Shown here: positions 51,810 to 61,181 of the stretch, in pieces
Layout of the letters: each line of letters opens with the position of its first letter
Position numbering within the stretch: the first letter of the stretch is position 1
Source of the DNA: Aestuariivita sp.
GTDB taxonomy: Bacteria; Pseudomonadota; Alphaproteobacteria; Rhodobacterales; Rhodobacteraceae
Length of the DNA stretch: 64,000 nucleotides
Assembly: GCA_018401465.1 (NCBI GenBank)
Contig: JAGYKE010000004.1
Coordinates: 124,001 to 188,000, forward strand
Direction: 5' to 3'
Notes under the pieces: model-generated
What the model saw: the letters and a program-made list of their open reading frames with translations, nothing else
Databases searched by the model: none
What the model was told of the DNA's origin: nothing
Made by a program: the position numbers and the translations under genes

Positions 51810-53010
51810 AGCGCTCCGCCTCGCCGTGCAGGCTATCTTTCACAATGCGCTGCGCTCGGCGCTCACCGTGCTGGGCGTCGTGATCGGGGTGGCCAGCGTC
51901 ATCGCCATGGTGACGGTCGGGCGGGGGTCGGCGGAACAGGTATCGGCGGATGTCGAAAAGCTTGGCACCAACGTGGTCATCGTGGTGCCGGGTCAGGGAT
52001 CGATGCGGGGCGGCCCCAACGCCACCACCGCGCCTGCCTTCTCGCTGCGCGACAACGACGCGGTCGAGGACCGGATACCCGCTGTCGCAGTGTCGGCGCC
52101 GATCAGCCAGACCCGCGACCGGGTGATCTTCGGAAACGAGAACCGGCTGACCGACGTGGTCGGGACCGACAACCGCTATTTCCAGGCCGCCCGCTGGGAG
52201 GTGGCGTCAGGCCGGCTCTTCGATGCGGGCGAAATCCAGTCCGGCCGCGCCGTCTGCATCATCGGCCAGACCGTGCGGCAAAGCCTGTTCGGCAGCGGCG
52301 AACCCGTGGGCGCGACAATCCGCGTGGGGGCGATGTCGTGCCGGGTGATCGGGCTTCTGCAATCGAAGGGGGCATCGACCTTCGGGGCCGATCAGGACGA
52401 TTTCGTGATCCTGCCGCTGGCCACCTTCCAGCGCCGGATCGCGGGCAATGCGGATGTGCAAAGCCTCTATGTCTCGGTCCGCGAAGACGCCTCGATCGAC
52501 GCGGCGCGCGAGGAAATCGTCGCGCTCATGCGCGAACGGCGTGGGATCGGCCCGGACGGGGAGGACGATTTCGAGGCGCTCGACACACGGCAATTCGCGT
52601 CGATGCTGACGGGCATCACCGATGTCATGACCGGTCTTCTGTCGGCGGTGGCCGCCGTCAGCCTGCTGGTGGGCGGCATCGGGATCATGAACATCATGCT
52701 GGTCTCGGTCACCGAACGCACGCGCGAGATCGGCATAAGGCTTGCCATCGGGGCGCGGGCGCGCGACGTGCTGACCCAGTTCCTGGTCGAGGCGATCATC
52801 CTGTCGATGCTGGGCGGCATCGTCGGCATCCTGCTGGGGCTGGGCCTTGGGTTCGCCGGGGCGCGCATGCTGGCGGTGCCGTTTTCACCCGATCCCGGGA
52901 TCGTGCTTCTGTCCTTCGGGTTTTCGGTCTTCGTCGGCATTGTCTTCGGCTTCTTCCCCGCCCGCCGCGCCGCACAGCTCGACCCGATCGAGGCGCTGCG
53001 TCACGAATGA
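51799..53010 (+). CDS. MacB-type ABC exporter permease
   Basis: A 403-residue permease with four hydrophobic segments: one near residue 20 and three at the C-terminus, with a large periplasmic domain between (about 45-270), as in MacB/FtsX proteins. LGVVIGVASVIAMVTVGRG and the final block GIGIMNIMLVSVTERTREIGI and ARDVLTQFLVEAIILS are diagnostic. It probably exports a lipid, peptide or siderophore-like compound. Its stop is followed by the MCE-type transporter genes. Confidence 0.9.
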   Translation: MLFEALRLAVQAIFHNALRSALTVLGVVIGVASVIAMVTVGRGSAEQVSADVEKLGTNVVIVVPGQGSMRGGPNATTAPAFSLRDNDAVEDRIPAVAVSAPISQTRDRVIFGNENRLTDVVGTDNRYFQAARWEVASGRLFDAGEIQSGRAVCIIGQTVRQSLFGSGEPVGATIRVGAMSCRVIGLLQSKGASTFGADQDDFVILPLATFQRRIAGNADVQSLYVSVREDASIDAAREEIVALMRERRGIGPDGEDDFEALDTRQFASMLTGITDVMTGLLSAVAAVSLLVGGIGIMNIMLVSVTERTREIGIRLAIGARARDVLTQFLVEAIILSMLGGIVGILLGLGLGFAGARMLAVPFSPDPGIVLLSFGFSVFVGIVFGFFPARRAAQLDPIEALRHE

Positions 53011-53089
53011 CGTCACCCGCCCTCTGGCCATGGCCACGAACCTTCCCTACCATTGGCGGCATCATCCGAACCCGGTGCCCCCGCTTTCC

Positions 53090-54214
53090 ATGAAACCCGC
53101 AAGCCTCACACTCGACACGGGCCAAGGCCCGGACGTGCTGCGGCCCGTGGGGGCGCTGGTCACCGGCGGGCTGGGCGAGGCCGAGCGCGCCTTCGCGGCG
53201 CATCGCGTGGCGGGAAGTGAGGTGACGCTCGATCTGTCACGGCTCGGCCGGGTGGATACCGGCGGGGCGCTCCTGCTTCTGCGGGTGCAGGACCGGCTGG
53301 AACAGGAGGGCGCGCGGGTGACGGTGACGGGCGCCTCGGACGAGGTGCGCCACCTCATCGACACCGTGCGCGCGGCCCTGCCGAAAGAAGCGGGGGAAGA
53401 GGCGCGCCCAGGCGGCCTTGCCGACTGGCTGCAGGACGTGGGCCGGGCCACGGCGGCGGCGGGATCTTCGGCGGTGTCGCTGATCAATTTCCTTGGCCTC
53501 ACCATTCACCGGCTTGGGCGATGCCTGATCGACCCGCGCCGCCTGCGGCCCGCGGCGCTGGTGAGCCAGATGCAGGAGGTGGGGCTGAACGCCGTGCCCA
53601 TCGTCGTGATGATGAGCTTCCTGATCGGGGTCGTCCTGTCCTTTCAGGGCGCGCAGCAATTGCGCCAGTTCGGGGCCGAGATCTTCGTGGTCGACCTCAT
53701 CGCCATCTCGATCCTGCGGGAACTGGGCATCCTTCTGACCGCGATCATCGTCGCGGGGCGGTCGGGGTCGGCCTTCACCGCGTCGATCGGGTCGATGAAG
53801 GTGCGCGAGGAAATCGACGCCATGCGCACGCTGGGCCTCGACCCGGTCGAGGTGCTGGTGGTGCCGCGTGTGCTGGCGCTGATCCTCATGCTGCCGGCGC
53901 TGGGGTTCATCGCCAATGTCTCGGGCCTGTTCGGCGGGATGGTCACAAGCTGGCTTGATCTGGGCGTCAGCCCGGGGATGTTCCTCACCCGGCTGAAGGA
54001 AGGCACCGACATCTGGCATCTGGGCGTCGGTATGATCAAGGCGCCGGTCTTCGCGCTGATCATCGGCGTCGTCGCCTGCTGGCGCGCGACGCTGGTGAAG
54101 GGGTCGTCCGAAAGCGTGGGCCAGCAGACAACCGCATCGGTCGTGCAGTCGATCTTCCTTGTGATCGCGGTGGATGCGCTGTTTTCCATCTTCTTCACGG
54201 AAGTGGGCGTCTGA
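53090..54214 (+). CDS. MCE/Mla-type ABC transporter permease with N-terminal STAS domain
   Basis: A 374-residue protein. Residues about 1-100 form a STAS-like domain (VTLDLSRLGRVDTGGALLLLRVQDRL), and the rest is an MlaE-type permease with NAVPIVVMMSFLIGVVLSFQ, EIFVVDLIAISILRELGILLTAI and GSMKVREEIDAMRTLGLDP. In E. coli the STAS part is a separate protein (MlaB), so this is a fusion. The start is uncertain: the ATG at 53030 would add 20 residues and sits closer to the MacB stop; neither has a clear Shine-Dalgarno. The stop overlaps the MlaF-type gene. Confidence 0.88.
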   Translation: MKPASLTLDTGQGPDVLRPVGALVTGGLGEAERAFAAHRVAGSEVTLDLSRLGRVDTGGALLLLRVQDRLEQEGARVTVTGASDEVRHLIDTVRAALPKEAGEEARPGGLADWLQDVGRATAAAGSSAVSLINFLGLTIHRLGRCLIDPRRLRPAALVSQMQEVGLNAVPIVVMMSFLIGVVLSFQGAQQLRQFGAEIFVVDLIAISILRELGILLTAIIVAGRSGSAFTASIGSMKVREEIDAMRTLGLDPVEVLVVPRVLALILMLPALGFIANVSGLFGGMVTSWLDLGVSPGMFLTRLKEGTDIWHLGVGMIKAPVFALIIGVVACWRATLVKGSSESVGQQTTASVVQSIFLVIAVDALFSIFFTEVGV

Positions 54215-55005
54215 TGGCTGCGCCGCAGGACAAGGCCCCCCGCGAGGCGGTGATCGAGGTGCGCGGCCTTGTCACCCGGTTCGGCCCGCAGGTGGTGCAT
54301 GACGGGCTCGACCTCGATGTCTGGCGGGGCGAGGTGCTGGGCATCGTCGGCGGATCGGGCACGGGCAAGTCGGTCCTGTTGCGCACCATCGTCGGACTGA
54401 ACCGCCCGGCGGCGGGCACGATCCGGGTGCTTGGCACCGATGTGCTGAACGGGCCCGAGGAAGACCGCCGCGCGGTGGAACGGCGCTGGGGCGTCGCGTT
54501 TCAGGACGGGGCGCTCTTTTCGTCGCTGACGGTGCTGCAGAACGTCATGGCGCCCTTGCGCGAACATCTGAACCTGTCGCCGGCGCTGATGAAGGCGGTG
54601 GGCGAGCTGAAGATCAGCATGGTGGGCCTGCCGCCGCTGGCCTGCGGTAAGCTGCCGTCGGAGCTGTCGGGCGGGATGCGCAAGCGGGCCGCACTGGCGC
54701 GGGCGCTGGCGCTGGACCCCGAGATCGTATTCCTTGACGAACCGACCGCCGGGCTGGACCCGATCGGCGCGGCGGCCTATGACGATCTGATCCGGGATCT
54801 GCAGGCGTCGCTTGGCCTGACGGTGTTCATGGTGACCCATGATCTCGACAGTCTTTATGCGATATGCGACCGGATTGCGGTGCTGGCGGAAAAGCGGGTT
54901 CTCGTCGAGGGCCCGATCGAAGACATGGCGCGGGTCGATCACCCCTGGGTGCGCGACTATTTCCTTGGCCCCCGCGCGCGGGCGGCCCGGGCGGAACAGG
55001 GCTGA
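54214..55005 (+). CDS. MCE/Mla-type ABC transporter ATPase (MlaF family)
   Basis: A 263-residue ATPase starting inside the permease stop. It has Walker A GGSGTGKS, Q-loop GVAFQDGALFSSL, signature LSGGMRKR and Walker B VFLDEPTAGLDPIG. The GGSGTGKS loop and the LFSSLTVLQNV stretch are typical of MlaF. It powers lipid movement between membranes with the STAS-permease. Confidence 0.92.
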   Translation: MAAPQDKAPREAVIEVRGLVTRFGPQVVHDGLDLDVWRGEVLGIVGGSGTGKSVLLRTIVGLNRPAAGTIRVLGTDVLNGPEEDRRAVERRWGVAFQDGALFSSLTVLQNVMAPLREHLNLSPALMKAVGELKISMVGLPPLACGKLPSELSGGMRKRAALARALALDPEIVFLDEPTAGLDPIGAAAYDDLIRDLQASLGLTVFMVTHDLDSLYAICDRIAVLAEKRVLVEGPIEDMARVDHPWVRDYFLGPRARAARAEQG

Positions 55006-55017
55006 CCGGGGCGGGGC

Positions 55018-56346
55018 ATGGAAACCAGAGCGAACTACATCCTGATCGGGGCCTTCACGCTTCTGTCGATGCTGGGCGCGCTGGGGCTTTTCCTGTGGCT
55101 CGCCAAGGTCGAGATCGACCGTCAATATGCCTATTACGATATCCTGTTCGAAGACGTCTCGGGCCTCGGCGCGGCGGGGGATGTGCGCTACAACGGTCTG
55201 CCGGTGGGCCAGGTGGTCGACCTGCGCTTCGACGCCGAAGACCCGTCACGCGTGCGCATCCGGATCGAGGTAAGCGCCGACACGCCGGTGACGACGGAAA
55301 CCGTCGCGCAACTGCAGTCGCAGGGCGTGACGGGGGTGGCCTTTGTCGGGTTGTCGGGCGGGTCGCCCGAGGCCGCGCGACTGCCCGACGGTTCGGTCAT
55401 CCCGTCGGAACGCAGCGCGCTGCAATCGGTCTTCGAAGGCGCGCCGCTGCTTCTGGAACGCGCGGTCACGTTGCTCGAGGACGTGAACGCGGTCTTCAGC
55501 GAAGACAACCGCGCGGCCATCGACACGATCTTGCAGAACACCGCCGCGGCGACCGAACGGCTGGATTCGACGCTCACCAATCTCGAGGCGCTGTCCGAAG
55601 ATCTGAGCCTTGCGGCGCGCGAGGTGGCGGCGTTCTCGGACAGGCTGGGCGCCTTGGCCGACACGGCGGATACCGCGCTGGTGGCGGGGACCGAAACGCT
55701 TGAGACCGCGCGCGCGGCGTTCGAGACCGCGAACACCCTTCTGACCGAAGACCTGCCCGCGCTCACCGCCGATCTGCGCGAGACGAGCGCGACGGCCACG
55801 CGCGTGCTTGACCAGTTGGGCAGCGACGTGTCGCAGGCCGTGACCCGTTTCGACGAAGTGGCCGACAGCACCGCGACCATGCTTTCCGCGGTCGAGGTCA
55901 CCTTCACCGAAGCGCGCGAGACGCTGAGCCTGATCGACACGGCGATGGTGTCGGCCGATGAAACGCTGGGCAAGGCCGGGGAAACGGTCGCGTCGGTCAA
56001 TACCATCCTCGAGACCGAGATCGACGGCATGATCGGCGACCTGCGCACTGCCGTCACGGATTTCAGCGGCGCGGTCAACCGCGCGTCGGACGACATCGAG
56101 GGCATTTCCGAAGAGGCGCGCGCGGCGTCGTCGGCGGCGGCGTCCTTCATGGTGACGCTCGACGATCTTGTCGTCGAGAACCGCCGTCAGGTGTCGGACT
56201 TCCTTGGCGTCGGCCTGCCGCAGTTCCTGCGCCTGACCGAAGAGGCGCGCCAGCTTGTCGTCAACCTCGAACGGCTGGCCAACCGGTTCGAACGCGATCC
56301 CGCCCGCTTCCTGCTGGGCACCAACAATTCCGAGTTCCGCCGATGA
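55018..56346 (+). CDS. MCE-domain protein (MlaD family), long helical C-terminus
   Basis: A 442-residue protein with one N-terminal membrane anchor (about 7-27), a single MCE domain (about 40-115, YDILFEDVSGLGAAGDVRYNGLPVGQV), and a long Ala/Thr/Glu-rich helical region (about 140-400) ending in FLLGTNNSEFRR. MlaD itself has about 180 residues; this form is closer to the long MCE proteins that build a periplasmic tube. It binds lipids between the membranes. The stop overlaps the lipoprotein start by 4 bases. Confidence 0.9.
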   Translation: METRANYILIGAFTLLSMLGALGLFLWLAKVEIDRQYAYYDILFEDVSGLGAAGDVRYNGLPVGQVVDLRFDAEDPSRVRIRIEVSADTPVTTETVAQLQSQGVTGVAFVGLSGGSPEAARLPDGSVIPSERSALQSVFEGAPLLLERAVTLLEDVNAVFSEDNRAAIDTILQNTAAATERLDSTLTNLEALSEDLSLAAREVAAFSDRLGALADTADTALVAGTETLETARAAFETANTLLTEDLPALTADLRETSATATRVLDQLGSDVSQAVTRFDEVADSTATMLSAVEVTFTEARETLSLIDTAMVSADETLGKAGETVASVNTILETEIDGMIGDLRTAVTDFSGAVNRASDDIEGISEEARAASSAAASFMVTLDDLVVENRRQVSDFLGVGLPQFLRLTEEARQLVVNLERLANRFERDPARFLLGTNNSEFRR

Positions 56347-57077
56347 CCCTGAGCTTGCTTCGTTCCCTCGTCCCTGTTCTGGCGCTGTCGCTTCTGCCCG
56401 GCTGCGCGGCGATCACGCAACTCAACACCGTGGCCACGGCATCGGACCTCTTCACGCTCACGCCGAAAAGCACCTTCAGCGCGAATCTGCCGACGCTGTC
56501 CGAACAGCTGGTGGTGGAAACGCCGACCGCCACGGCGGCGATCAGCGGCGACCAGATCGCGGTGCAGCCCACGCCCCTGCAGGTCCAGTATCTGCCGGGG
56601 GTGCGCTGGGTGGACCGCGCGCCTCTCATCGTGCAGGCACTGCTGATCGAAAGCTTCGAGAATACGGACCGCGTGCCCGCCGTGGGCGCATCCGGCGTGG
56701 GGCTGCGGGCGGATTACTATGTCGTGCCCGACCTGCGCGAATTCCAGGCGCAGGTGCCGCCCGGGGCTGCGCCCGAGGCGCCGCTTCAGGTGCTGGTCCG
56801 GCTGAACATCAAGATCGTGGATGCGGTCGACCAGCGCATCATCGCGTCGCGGTCCTTCGAGCAACTGACCTTCAGCGCGACGGACGCGCCCGAACAGGTC
56901 GTCGCCGCTTTCGACGATGCGCTGGGCCGGGTGCTGCGCGATTCCATCGAATGGAGCATCCGCCGCATCGACGCCCACAGCGCCGAGCGCGACCGCGTGC
57001 TTGAAAGTCTGCGCCCCCGTCCCGTGTCGCGTCCCGACCGGGTCGAGGATGCAGAGACCGCCCCGGTGGAAGAATAG
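56343..57077 (+). CDS. ABC-type transport auxiliary lipoprotein (PqiC-like)
   Basis: A 244-residue lipoprotein: leader LLRSLVPVLALSLLPGC with the acylated Cys at 21. The mature part has TLSEQLVVETPTATAAISGDQI, QVQYLPGVRWVDRAPLIVQ and a C-terminal ASRSFEQLTFSATDAPEQVVAAFDDALGRVL stretch, the pattern of the ABC_trans_aux/PqiC family. It is probably anchored in the outer membrane as the docking end of the MCE system. It ends the operon. Confidence 0.88.
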   Translation: MTLSLLRSLVPVLALSLLPGCAAITQLNTVATASDLFTLTPKSTFSANLPTLSEQLVVETPTATAAISGDQIAVQPTPLQVQYLPGVRWVDRAPLIVQALLIESFENTDRVPAVGASGVGLRADYYVVPDLREFQAQVPPGAAPEAPLQVLVRLNIKIVDAVDQRIIASRSFEQLTFSATDAPEQVVAAFDDALGRVLRDSIEWSIRRIDAHSAERDRVLESLRPRPVSRPDRVEDAETAPVEE

Positions 57078-57126
57078 CGCGGCGCCACGGCCGATACGTC
57101 ATCCATGCCCGGCGCAAGGCTCGGGC

Positions 57127-57152
57127 AAAGAAAAAGACGCCACGCGGGCGTC
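57127..57152 (-). terminator. terminator after tRNA-Pro
   Basis: On the - strand GACGCC, loop, GGCGTC, then TTTTTCTTT: a textbook intrinsic terminator 19 bases past the tRNA 3' end. Confidence 0.85.
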
Positions 57153-57170
57153 CTCATTGAACCATGATCT

Positions 57171-57247
57171 TGGTCGGGCAGAGAGGATTCGAACCTCCGA
57201 CCCCCTGCTCCCGAAGCAGGTGCGCTACCAGGCTGCGCTACTGCCCG
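57171..57247 (-). tRNA. tRNA-Pro (anticodon CGG)
   Basis: 77 bases with encoded CCA. The acceptor arm CGGGCAG pairs with CTGCCCG. The anticodon arm CCTGC-TTCGGGA-GCAGG gives anticodon CGG. The T arm contains GGTTCGAATCC. The acceptor pairing and loop sizes are standard. It reads CCG proline codons, which are common in this GC-rich genome. Confidence 0.95.
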
Positions 57248-57363
57248 ACCGTGGCGCGTGACTAGCGCCGGTTCCCCGCCTTTGCAAGGTCAATCATGCA
57301 GGGCTTGGGGGGGTTGCCGCGGGCGCATTGCGGTTCCAGACTGCAGGCAGGAGAGCCTTCGCA

Positions 57364-58941
57364 ATGACCACGCTGTTCGCGCTTGCCGGGGGAATCGGCA
57401 TCTTCCTTCTGGGAATGGAGATGATGACCGCCGCTTTGCGCGAACAGGCAGGGCCGGGTCTGCGCGGCCTGCTGGCGCGCACGACCACGACGCCCCTGCG
57501 CGGGGTGGTGACCGGGGCCGCGACGACCGCTGTGATCCAGTCGTCCAGCGCTACGACGGTGATGACGGTGGGTTTCGTCGGCGCGGGGCTGATCCCGATG
57601 ACCCATGCGCTGGGCGTGATCTACGGCGCCAATATCGGCACCACGGCGACGGGCTGGCTCGTGTCGATCCTGGGCTTCAAGCTCGACCTCGGGGCCTTCG
57701 CGGCGCTGCTGCTGTCGCCCGCCAGCCTTGCCGTGCTGCTGGCGCGCGGGCCGTTTGCCCGGGCGGGGCGGGCGGTGGCGGGGCTTTGCCTTCTGCTGGT
57801 GGGGCTCGACCTCATGCAGGCGGGGGCGTCGGAGCTTGGCGCACATGTGACGCCCGACGATCTGCCCGGCACGGGGGTCATGGGCCTGATCGCGCTGGCC
57901 GGGATCGGGCTGGTGCTGACGGTTGTGATGCAATCGTCCTCGGCTGCGGTGGCGGTGGCGCTGGTGATGCTGGACAGCGGAGCGCTGTCGCTGGTGCAGG
58001 GCGCGGCGATCGTGGTGGGAATGAACGTGGGAACCACGTTCACCGCGATGCTGGCCTCGGTCGGCGGGTCGCGGCCGATGCGGCAGGTGGCGGTGGCGAA
58101 CGTGCTGTTCAACCTTGTCACCTCGGCGCTGGCGCTGCCGCTTCTATGGGTCGTTGCCGGCGGGCTGGAGGGGCTTGGCCGCGCGACCGATGCCGCCACG
58201 GCGCTGCTGATCTTCCACACGGGCTTCAACCTTGCGGGCACCGCGCTGTTCCTGCCGCTGACCGACCGCTTCGCCGGGCTGGTGGCGCGGCTGGTGCCCG
58301 ACAGGCCCGAGATCAAGCTTGTCTCGCTTGACCGGGCGGCGCTGGCGGATGCCGATACCGCGCTTCTGACCGCGCAGACCGCCGCCGATGTCATCGCCGG
58401 GCGGCTGTTCGCCGCGCTGGGCGCGGCGATGAACCGGCCGCCCGATTACCGCGCGCTTGCCGCGCTGGGGCCGGTCAGGGCGGCGCTGGACGATCTGCGC
58501 GCCTTCCTTGCCGATCTGCGCATCCCCCCCGACCGCGGCAGGGCGCGCGACGCCAGCGCCGCCCTGCTGCACCAGGTCGATCACCTGACGCGGATGCTGG
58601 CGCGCTGCGGACAGACCGCCCATGCGGGCGTCTTGCTTGAAGACCGCATCTTGCGGCGCGGCAGCCTTGCCGTGGGCGCGACCCTGCGCCGTCTGGGCGA
58701 AGCCCCGACCGCGCGCGAAGCGGCACGGATCGCGCGGCTGGGCCGGTTCATCGACCACCGCCGCGACCGGCACCGCCGGGGGCTGCTGCTGGGGGAACAT
58801 GCGGGGCTTTATTCTCTGCCCGATGTCTTTGCCCATACCGACGCGATGCGCTGGTTGGGCCGTGTCCTGCACAACGCGGAACGCGTAGTCTTCTACCGTG
58901 CGCAGACGCGGCAGGCCCTGCCCGCCGCGTCGCAGTCGTGA
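57364..58941 (+). CDS. Na/Pi cotransporter family protein with PhoU-like tail
   Basis: A 525-residue protein. The membrane part (about 1-300) contains the two inverted family repeats, each with a QSSS motif: GAATTAVIQSSSATTVMT and VVMQSSSAAVAVALVML. The C-terminal 200 residues are soluble and helical, like PhoU. It starts at the ATG at 57364 after GCAGGAGAG; an earlier ATG at 57328 would lie close to the tRNA. It likely moves phosphate (or another anion) with sodium; in bacteria many members have unproven function. It is convergent with leuB. Confidence 0.85.
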   Translation: MTTLFALAGGIGIFLLGMEMMTAALREQAGPGLRGLLARTTTTPLRGVVTGAATTAVIQSSSATTVMTVGFVGAGLIPMTHALGVIYGANIGTTATGWLVSILGFKLDLGAFAALLLSPASLAVLLARGPFARAGRAVAGLCLLLVGLDLMQAGASELGAHVTPDDLPGTGVMGLIALAGIGLVLTVVMQSSSAAVAVALVMLDSGALSLVQGAAIVVGMNVGTTFTAMLASVGGSRPMRQVAVANVLFNLVTSALALPLLWVVAGGLEGLGRATDAATALLIFHTGFNLAGTALFLPLTDRFAGLVARLVPDRPEIKLVSLDRAALADADTALLTAQTAADVIAGRLFAALGAAMNRPPDYRALAALGPVRAALDDLRAFLADLRIPPDRGRARDASAALLHQVDHLTRMLARCGQTAHAGVLLEDRILRRGSLAVGATLRRLGEAPTAREAARIARLGRFIDHRRDRHRRGLLLGEHAGLYSLPDVFAHTDAMRWLGRVLHNAERVVFYRAQTRQALPAASQS

Positions 58942-58942
58942 C

Positions 58943-60046
58943 TCAGAGGCTCGCGTCCAGCGCGGCGAGAACCGCGTCGCCCATCCCGCTGGTCGACACC
59001 GGCGCGACGCCTTCGGCACCCAGCAGGTCCGCCGTGCGCACGCCGTCGGCCAGCACCTTCTCGACCGCCTTTTCGAGCCGGTCGGCCTCGTCGCCTGCGT
59101 CGAAGGAATAGCGCAACGCCATGGCGAAGCTGAGGATGCACGCGATGGGGTTCGCCTTGCCCTGCCCCGCGATGTCGGGGGCTGACCCGTGCACGGGTTC
59201 GTACAATGCCTTGGGCCGCCCGTTCGCCATCGGCGCACCGAGCGAGGCCGAGGGCAGCATGCCAAGCGATCCCGTCAGCATGGCGGCGAGGTCGGACAGA
59301 AGATCACCGAAGAGATTGTCGGTCACGATCACGTCGAACTGCTTGGGCCAGCGGGTCAGCTGCATCGCGCCCGCATCGGCGTACATGTGCGACAGTTCGA
59401 CCTCGGGGTAATCCTTGCCGACGCGGGTCACCACCTCGCGCCACAGCACGCCCGATTCCATCACGTTGGCCTTTTCCATCGAGCAGAGCTTGCGGCCCCG
59501 CCGCATCGCCAGCTCGAAGGCCGACCGCGCGACGCGGTCGATCTCGCTTTCGGTATAGCGCTGGGTGTTGATGCCCACGCGTTCGTTGCCTTCCTGGAAG
59601 ATGCCGCGCGGTTCGCCGAAATAGACACCCGACGTCAATTCGCGCACGATCATGATGTCGAGCCCGGCCACGACATCCTTCTTCAGCGACGAGAAATCCG
59701 CCAGCGCGTCAAAGCACTGCGCCGGGCGCAGGTTGGCGAACAGGTCCATTTCCTTGCGCAGGCGCAGAAGGCCGCGCTCGGGCTTCACGCTGAAGTCGAG
59801 CACGTCGTATTTCGGACCGCCGACGGCGCCCAGCAGGACGGCATCGACCGCCTGCGCCTTTGCCATCGTGTCGTCGTGCAGCGGCGTGCCATGCACGTCA
59901 TAGGCGGCGCCGCCCACCAGATCCTCGGTCACGTCGAAGGTCAGGCCACGCTTGGCGCCAAACCAGTCGATGATGCGCCGCACCTCGGCCATGACCTCGG
60001 GGCCGATGCCGTCGCCGGCAAGGATCAGAAGGGACGGGTTGGGCAT
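58943..60046 (-). CDS. leuB: 3-isopropylmalate dehydrogenase
   Basis: A 367-residue protein matching LeuB in order: [17 protein letters not shown], the Arg-rich substrate loop [50 protein letters not shown], and [27 protein letters not shown], ending [19 protein letters not shown]. It oxidises and decarboxylates 3-isopropylmalate to 2-oxoisocaproate in leucine synthesis, with NAD. The start at 60046 gives standard length. LeuD lies 2.2 kb upstream on the same strand, with two unrelated genes between. Confidence 0.95.
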   Translation of the reverse strand: MPNPSLLILAGDGIGPEVMAEVRRIIDWFGAKRGLTFDVTEDLVGGAAYDVHGTPLHDDTMAKAQAVDAVLLGAVGGPKYDVLDFSVKPERGLLRLRKEMDLFANLRPAQCFDALADFSSLKKDVVAGLDIMIVRELTSGVYFGEPRGIFQEGNERVGINTQRYTESEIDRVARSAFELAMRRGRKLCSMEKANVMESGVLWREVVTRVGKDYPEVELSHMYADAGAMQLTRWPKQFDVIVTDNLFGDLLSDLAAMLTGSLGMLPSASLGAPMANGRPKALYEPVHGSAPDIAGQGKANPIACILSFAMALRYSFDAGDEADRLEKAVEKVLADGVRTADLLGAEGVAPVSTSGMGDAVLAALDASL

Positions 60047-60143
60047 GGGGCGGTCTCCGCTGTCGGTTGTCTGTCGGCGCGGCGTATCGCGGCGGCGCGC
60101 CGTGGTCAATCCGGTCCGGGCGGGCGTGGGCCGTGCCCCGGCC

Positions 60144-61181
60144 TCAGCCGGGGGGCAGAACCACGTCGACCCAGACCAGCCGGTGACGGCTGGCCTGTTC
60201 GGCGGTCGCGCCGTCCGCTGGCCAGTGCACACCGCTGTCCGGCACTCCCAGATCCGAGGACGGCAGCACGTAATCGACCCGCAGCCGCCCGACCCGCGGC
60301 CAATCGACCGTGTCCGCCCCGCTCGCGCCCATGGGCGCGGGGTCCTGCAGACGGGGATCGCCAAGCAGCCCGCGGATCGCGGTGCGCCGCCCCTCACCCC
60401 GGTCGGGATCGAGGTTTGCGGACCCCGCCAGCACGAAGGGCCGACCGGGCGGCATGCCCAGATCCCCGTCGAGAAGGCGTTGCCAGAAAACGATTTCGTC
60501 ATGGTTGCGGCGGCCGTTCGCATCCTCGGGCCCGTCAAAAACGGGCGGCCCCGCATGAAAGGCCAGGATCGAGAGCAGCCCCCCCGGCGTGTCCACCGGC
60601 ACGACCCAGTGCCCTGAAGACGACAGCCGCCTGATCTCCCAGGCCTGCGGCGTGGGAAAGGGCGTGCTGTCGGGCCGTTCGGGGCGCAGCGCGCCGGGCA
60701 GATCGGCCCAGCGCAAAGGTGTAAAGTCGCGCAGGCCCTCGCGGCGGATCGGAAAGCGCGACAGGATCGCCATGGCCCCCTGCCCGTAGAACCGCGCGTA
60801 GCCCTGCGCGTCGCCCGGGCCCCCCGCCTGCCCGTCGCCATCAAGATCGCGCCCGCTGTCGAGCCCCCGGTTCGTCGGCAGCGCAAGGATGTCGGCATAG
60901 CCCGCCCCCGCCGCCTCAAGCGCTGCGTTCAGCGCGCGGAGCGTCGCCAGACGGTGGTCGAAATCGACCCCCTGCAAGACAAGGATGTCGGGCGACACCT
61001 CGGCCACCACCGCGACGAAGGCCGCGATCTGGGGATCGTCGCCGCCCGTGATGTCGCGCAACAGAAGGCCCGGACCATCGCGGACAAGTTCGGCGTTGAA
61101 ACTGGCGACGCGGATCGTGTCGCCCCGCACCGCCGGGGCCAAAAGGCAAAGGGCCAAGGCGATGGCCCCGCGCAGCGTCAT
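60144..61181 (-). CDS. endonuclease/exonuclease/phosphatase-fold protein, exported
   Basis: A 345-residue protein with a signal peptide ([18 protein letters not shown]) and an EEP-type fold: [11 protein letters not shown] at the start, [17 protein letters not shown] in the middle, [13 protein letters not shown] and [12 protein letters not shown] near the end. The canonical metal-binding Glu (usually LQEV) reads LQGVD here, and the usual GDFN is GSANLD, so activity may be altered. It overlaps the membrane-protein gene by 4 bases. This gene with that neighbour between leuD and leuB is a familiar arrangement in related bacteria. The function is unknown. Confidence 0.78.
   Translation of the reverse strand: MTLRGAIALALCLLAPAVRGDTIRVASFNAELVRDGPGLLLRDITGGDDPQIAAFVAVVAEVSPDILVLQGVDFDHRLATLRALNAALEAAGAGYADILALPTNRGLDSGRDLDGDGQAGGPGDAQGYARFYGQGAMAILSRFPIRREGLRDFTPLRWADLPGALRPERPDSTPFPTPQAWEIRRLSSSGHWVVPVDTPGGLLSILAFHAGPPVFDGPEDANGRRNHDEIVFWQRLLDGDLGMPPGRPFVLAGSANLDPDRGEGRRTAIRGLLGDPRLQDPAPMGASGADTVDWPRVGRLRVDYVLPSSDLGVPDSGVHWPADGATAEQASRHRLVWVDVVLPPG

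Noticed and set aside
57171-57247. tRNA-Pro as an integration site for the neighbouring island
   Set aside because: No integrase and no repeated copy of the tRNA 3' end are visible within the window; the tRNA has a normal terminator.
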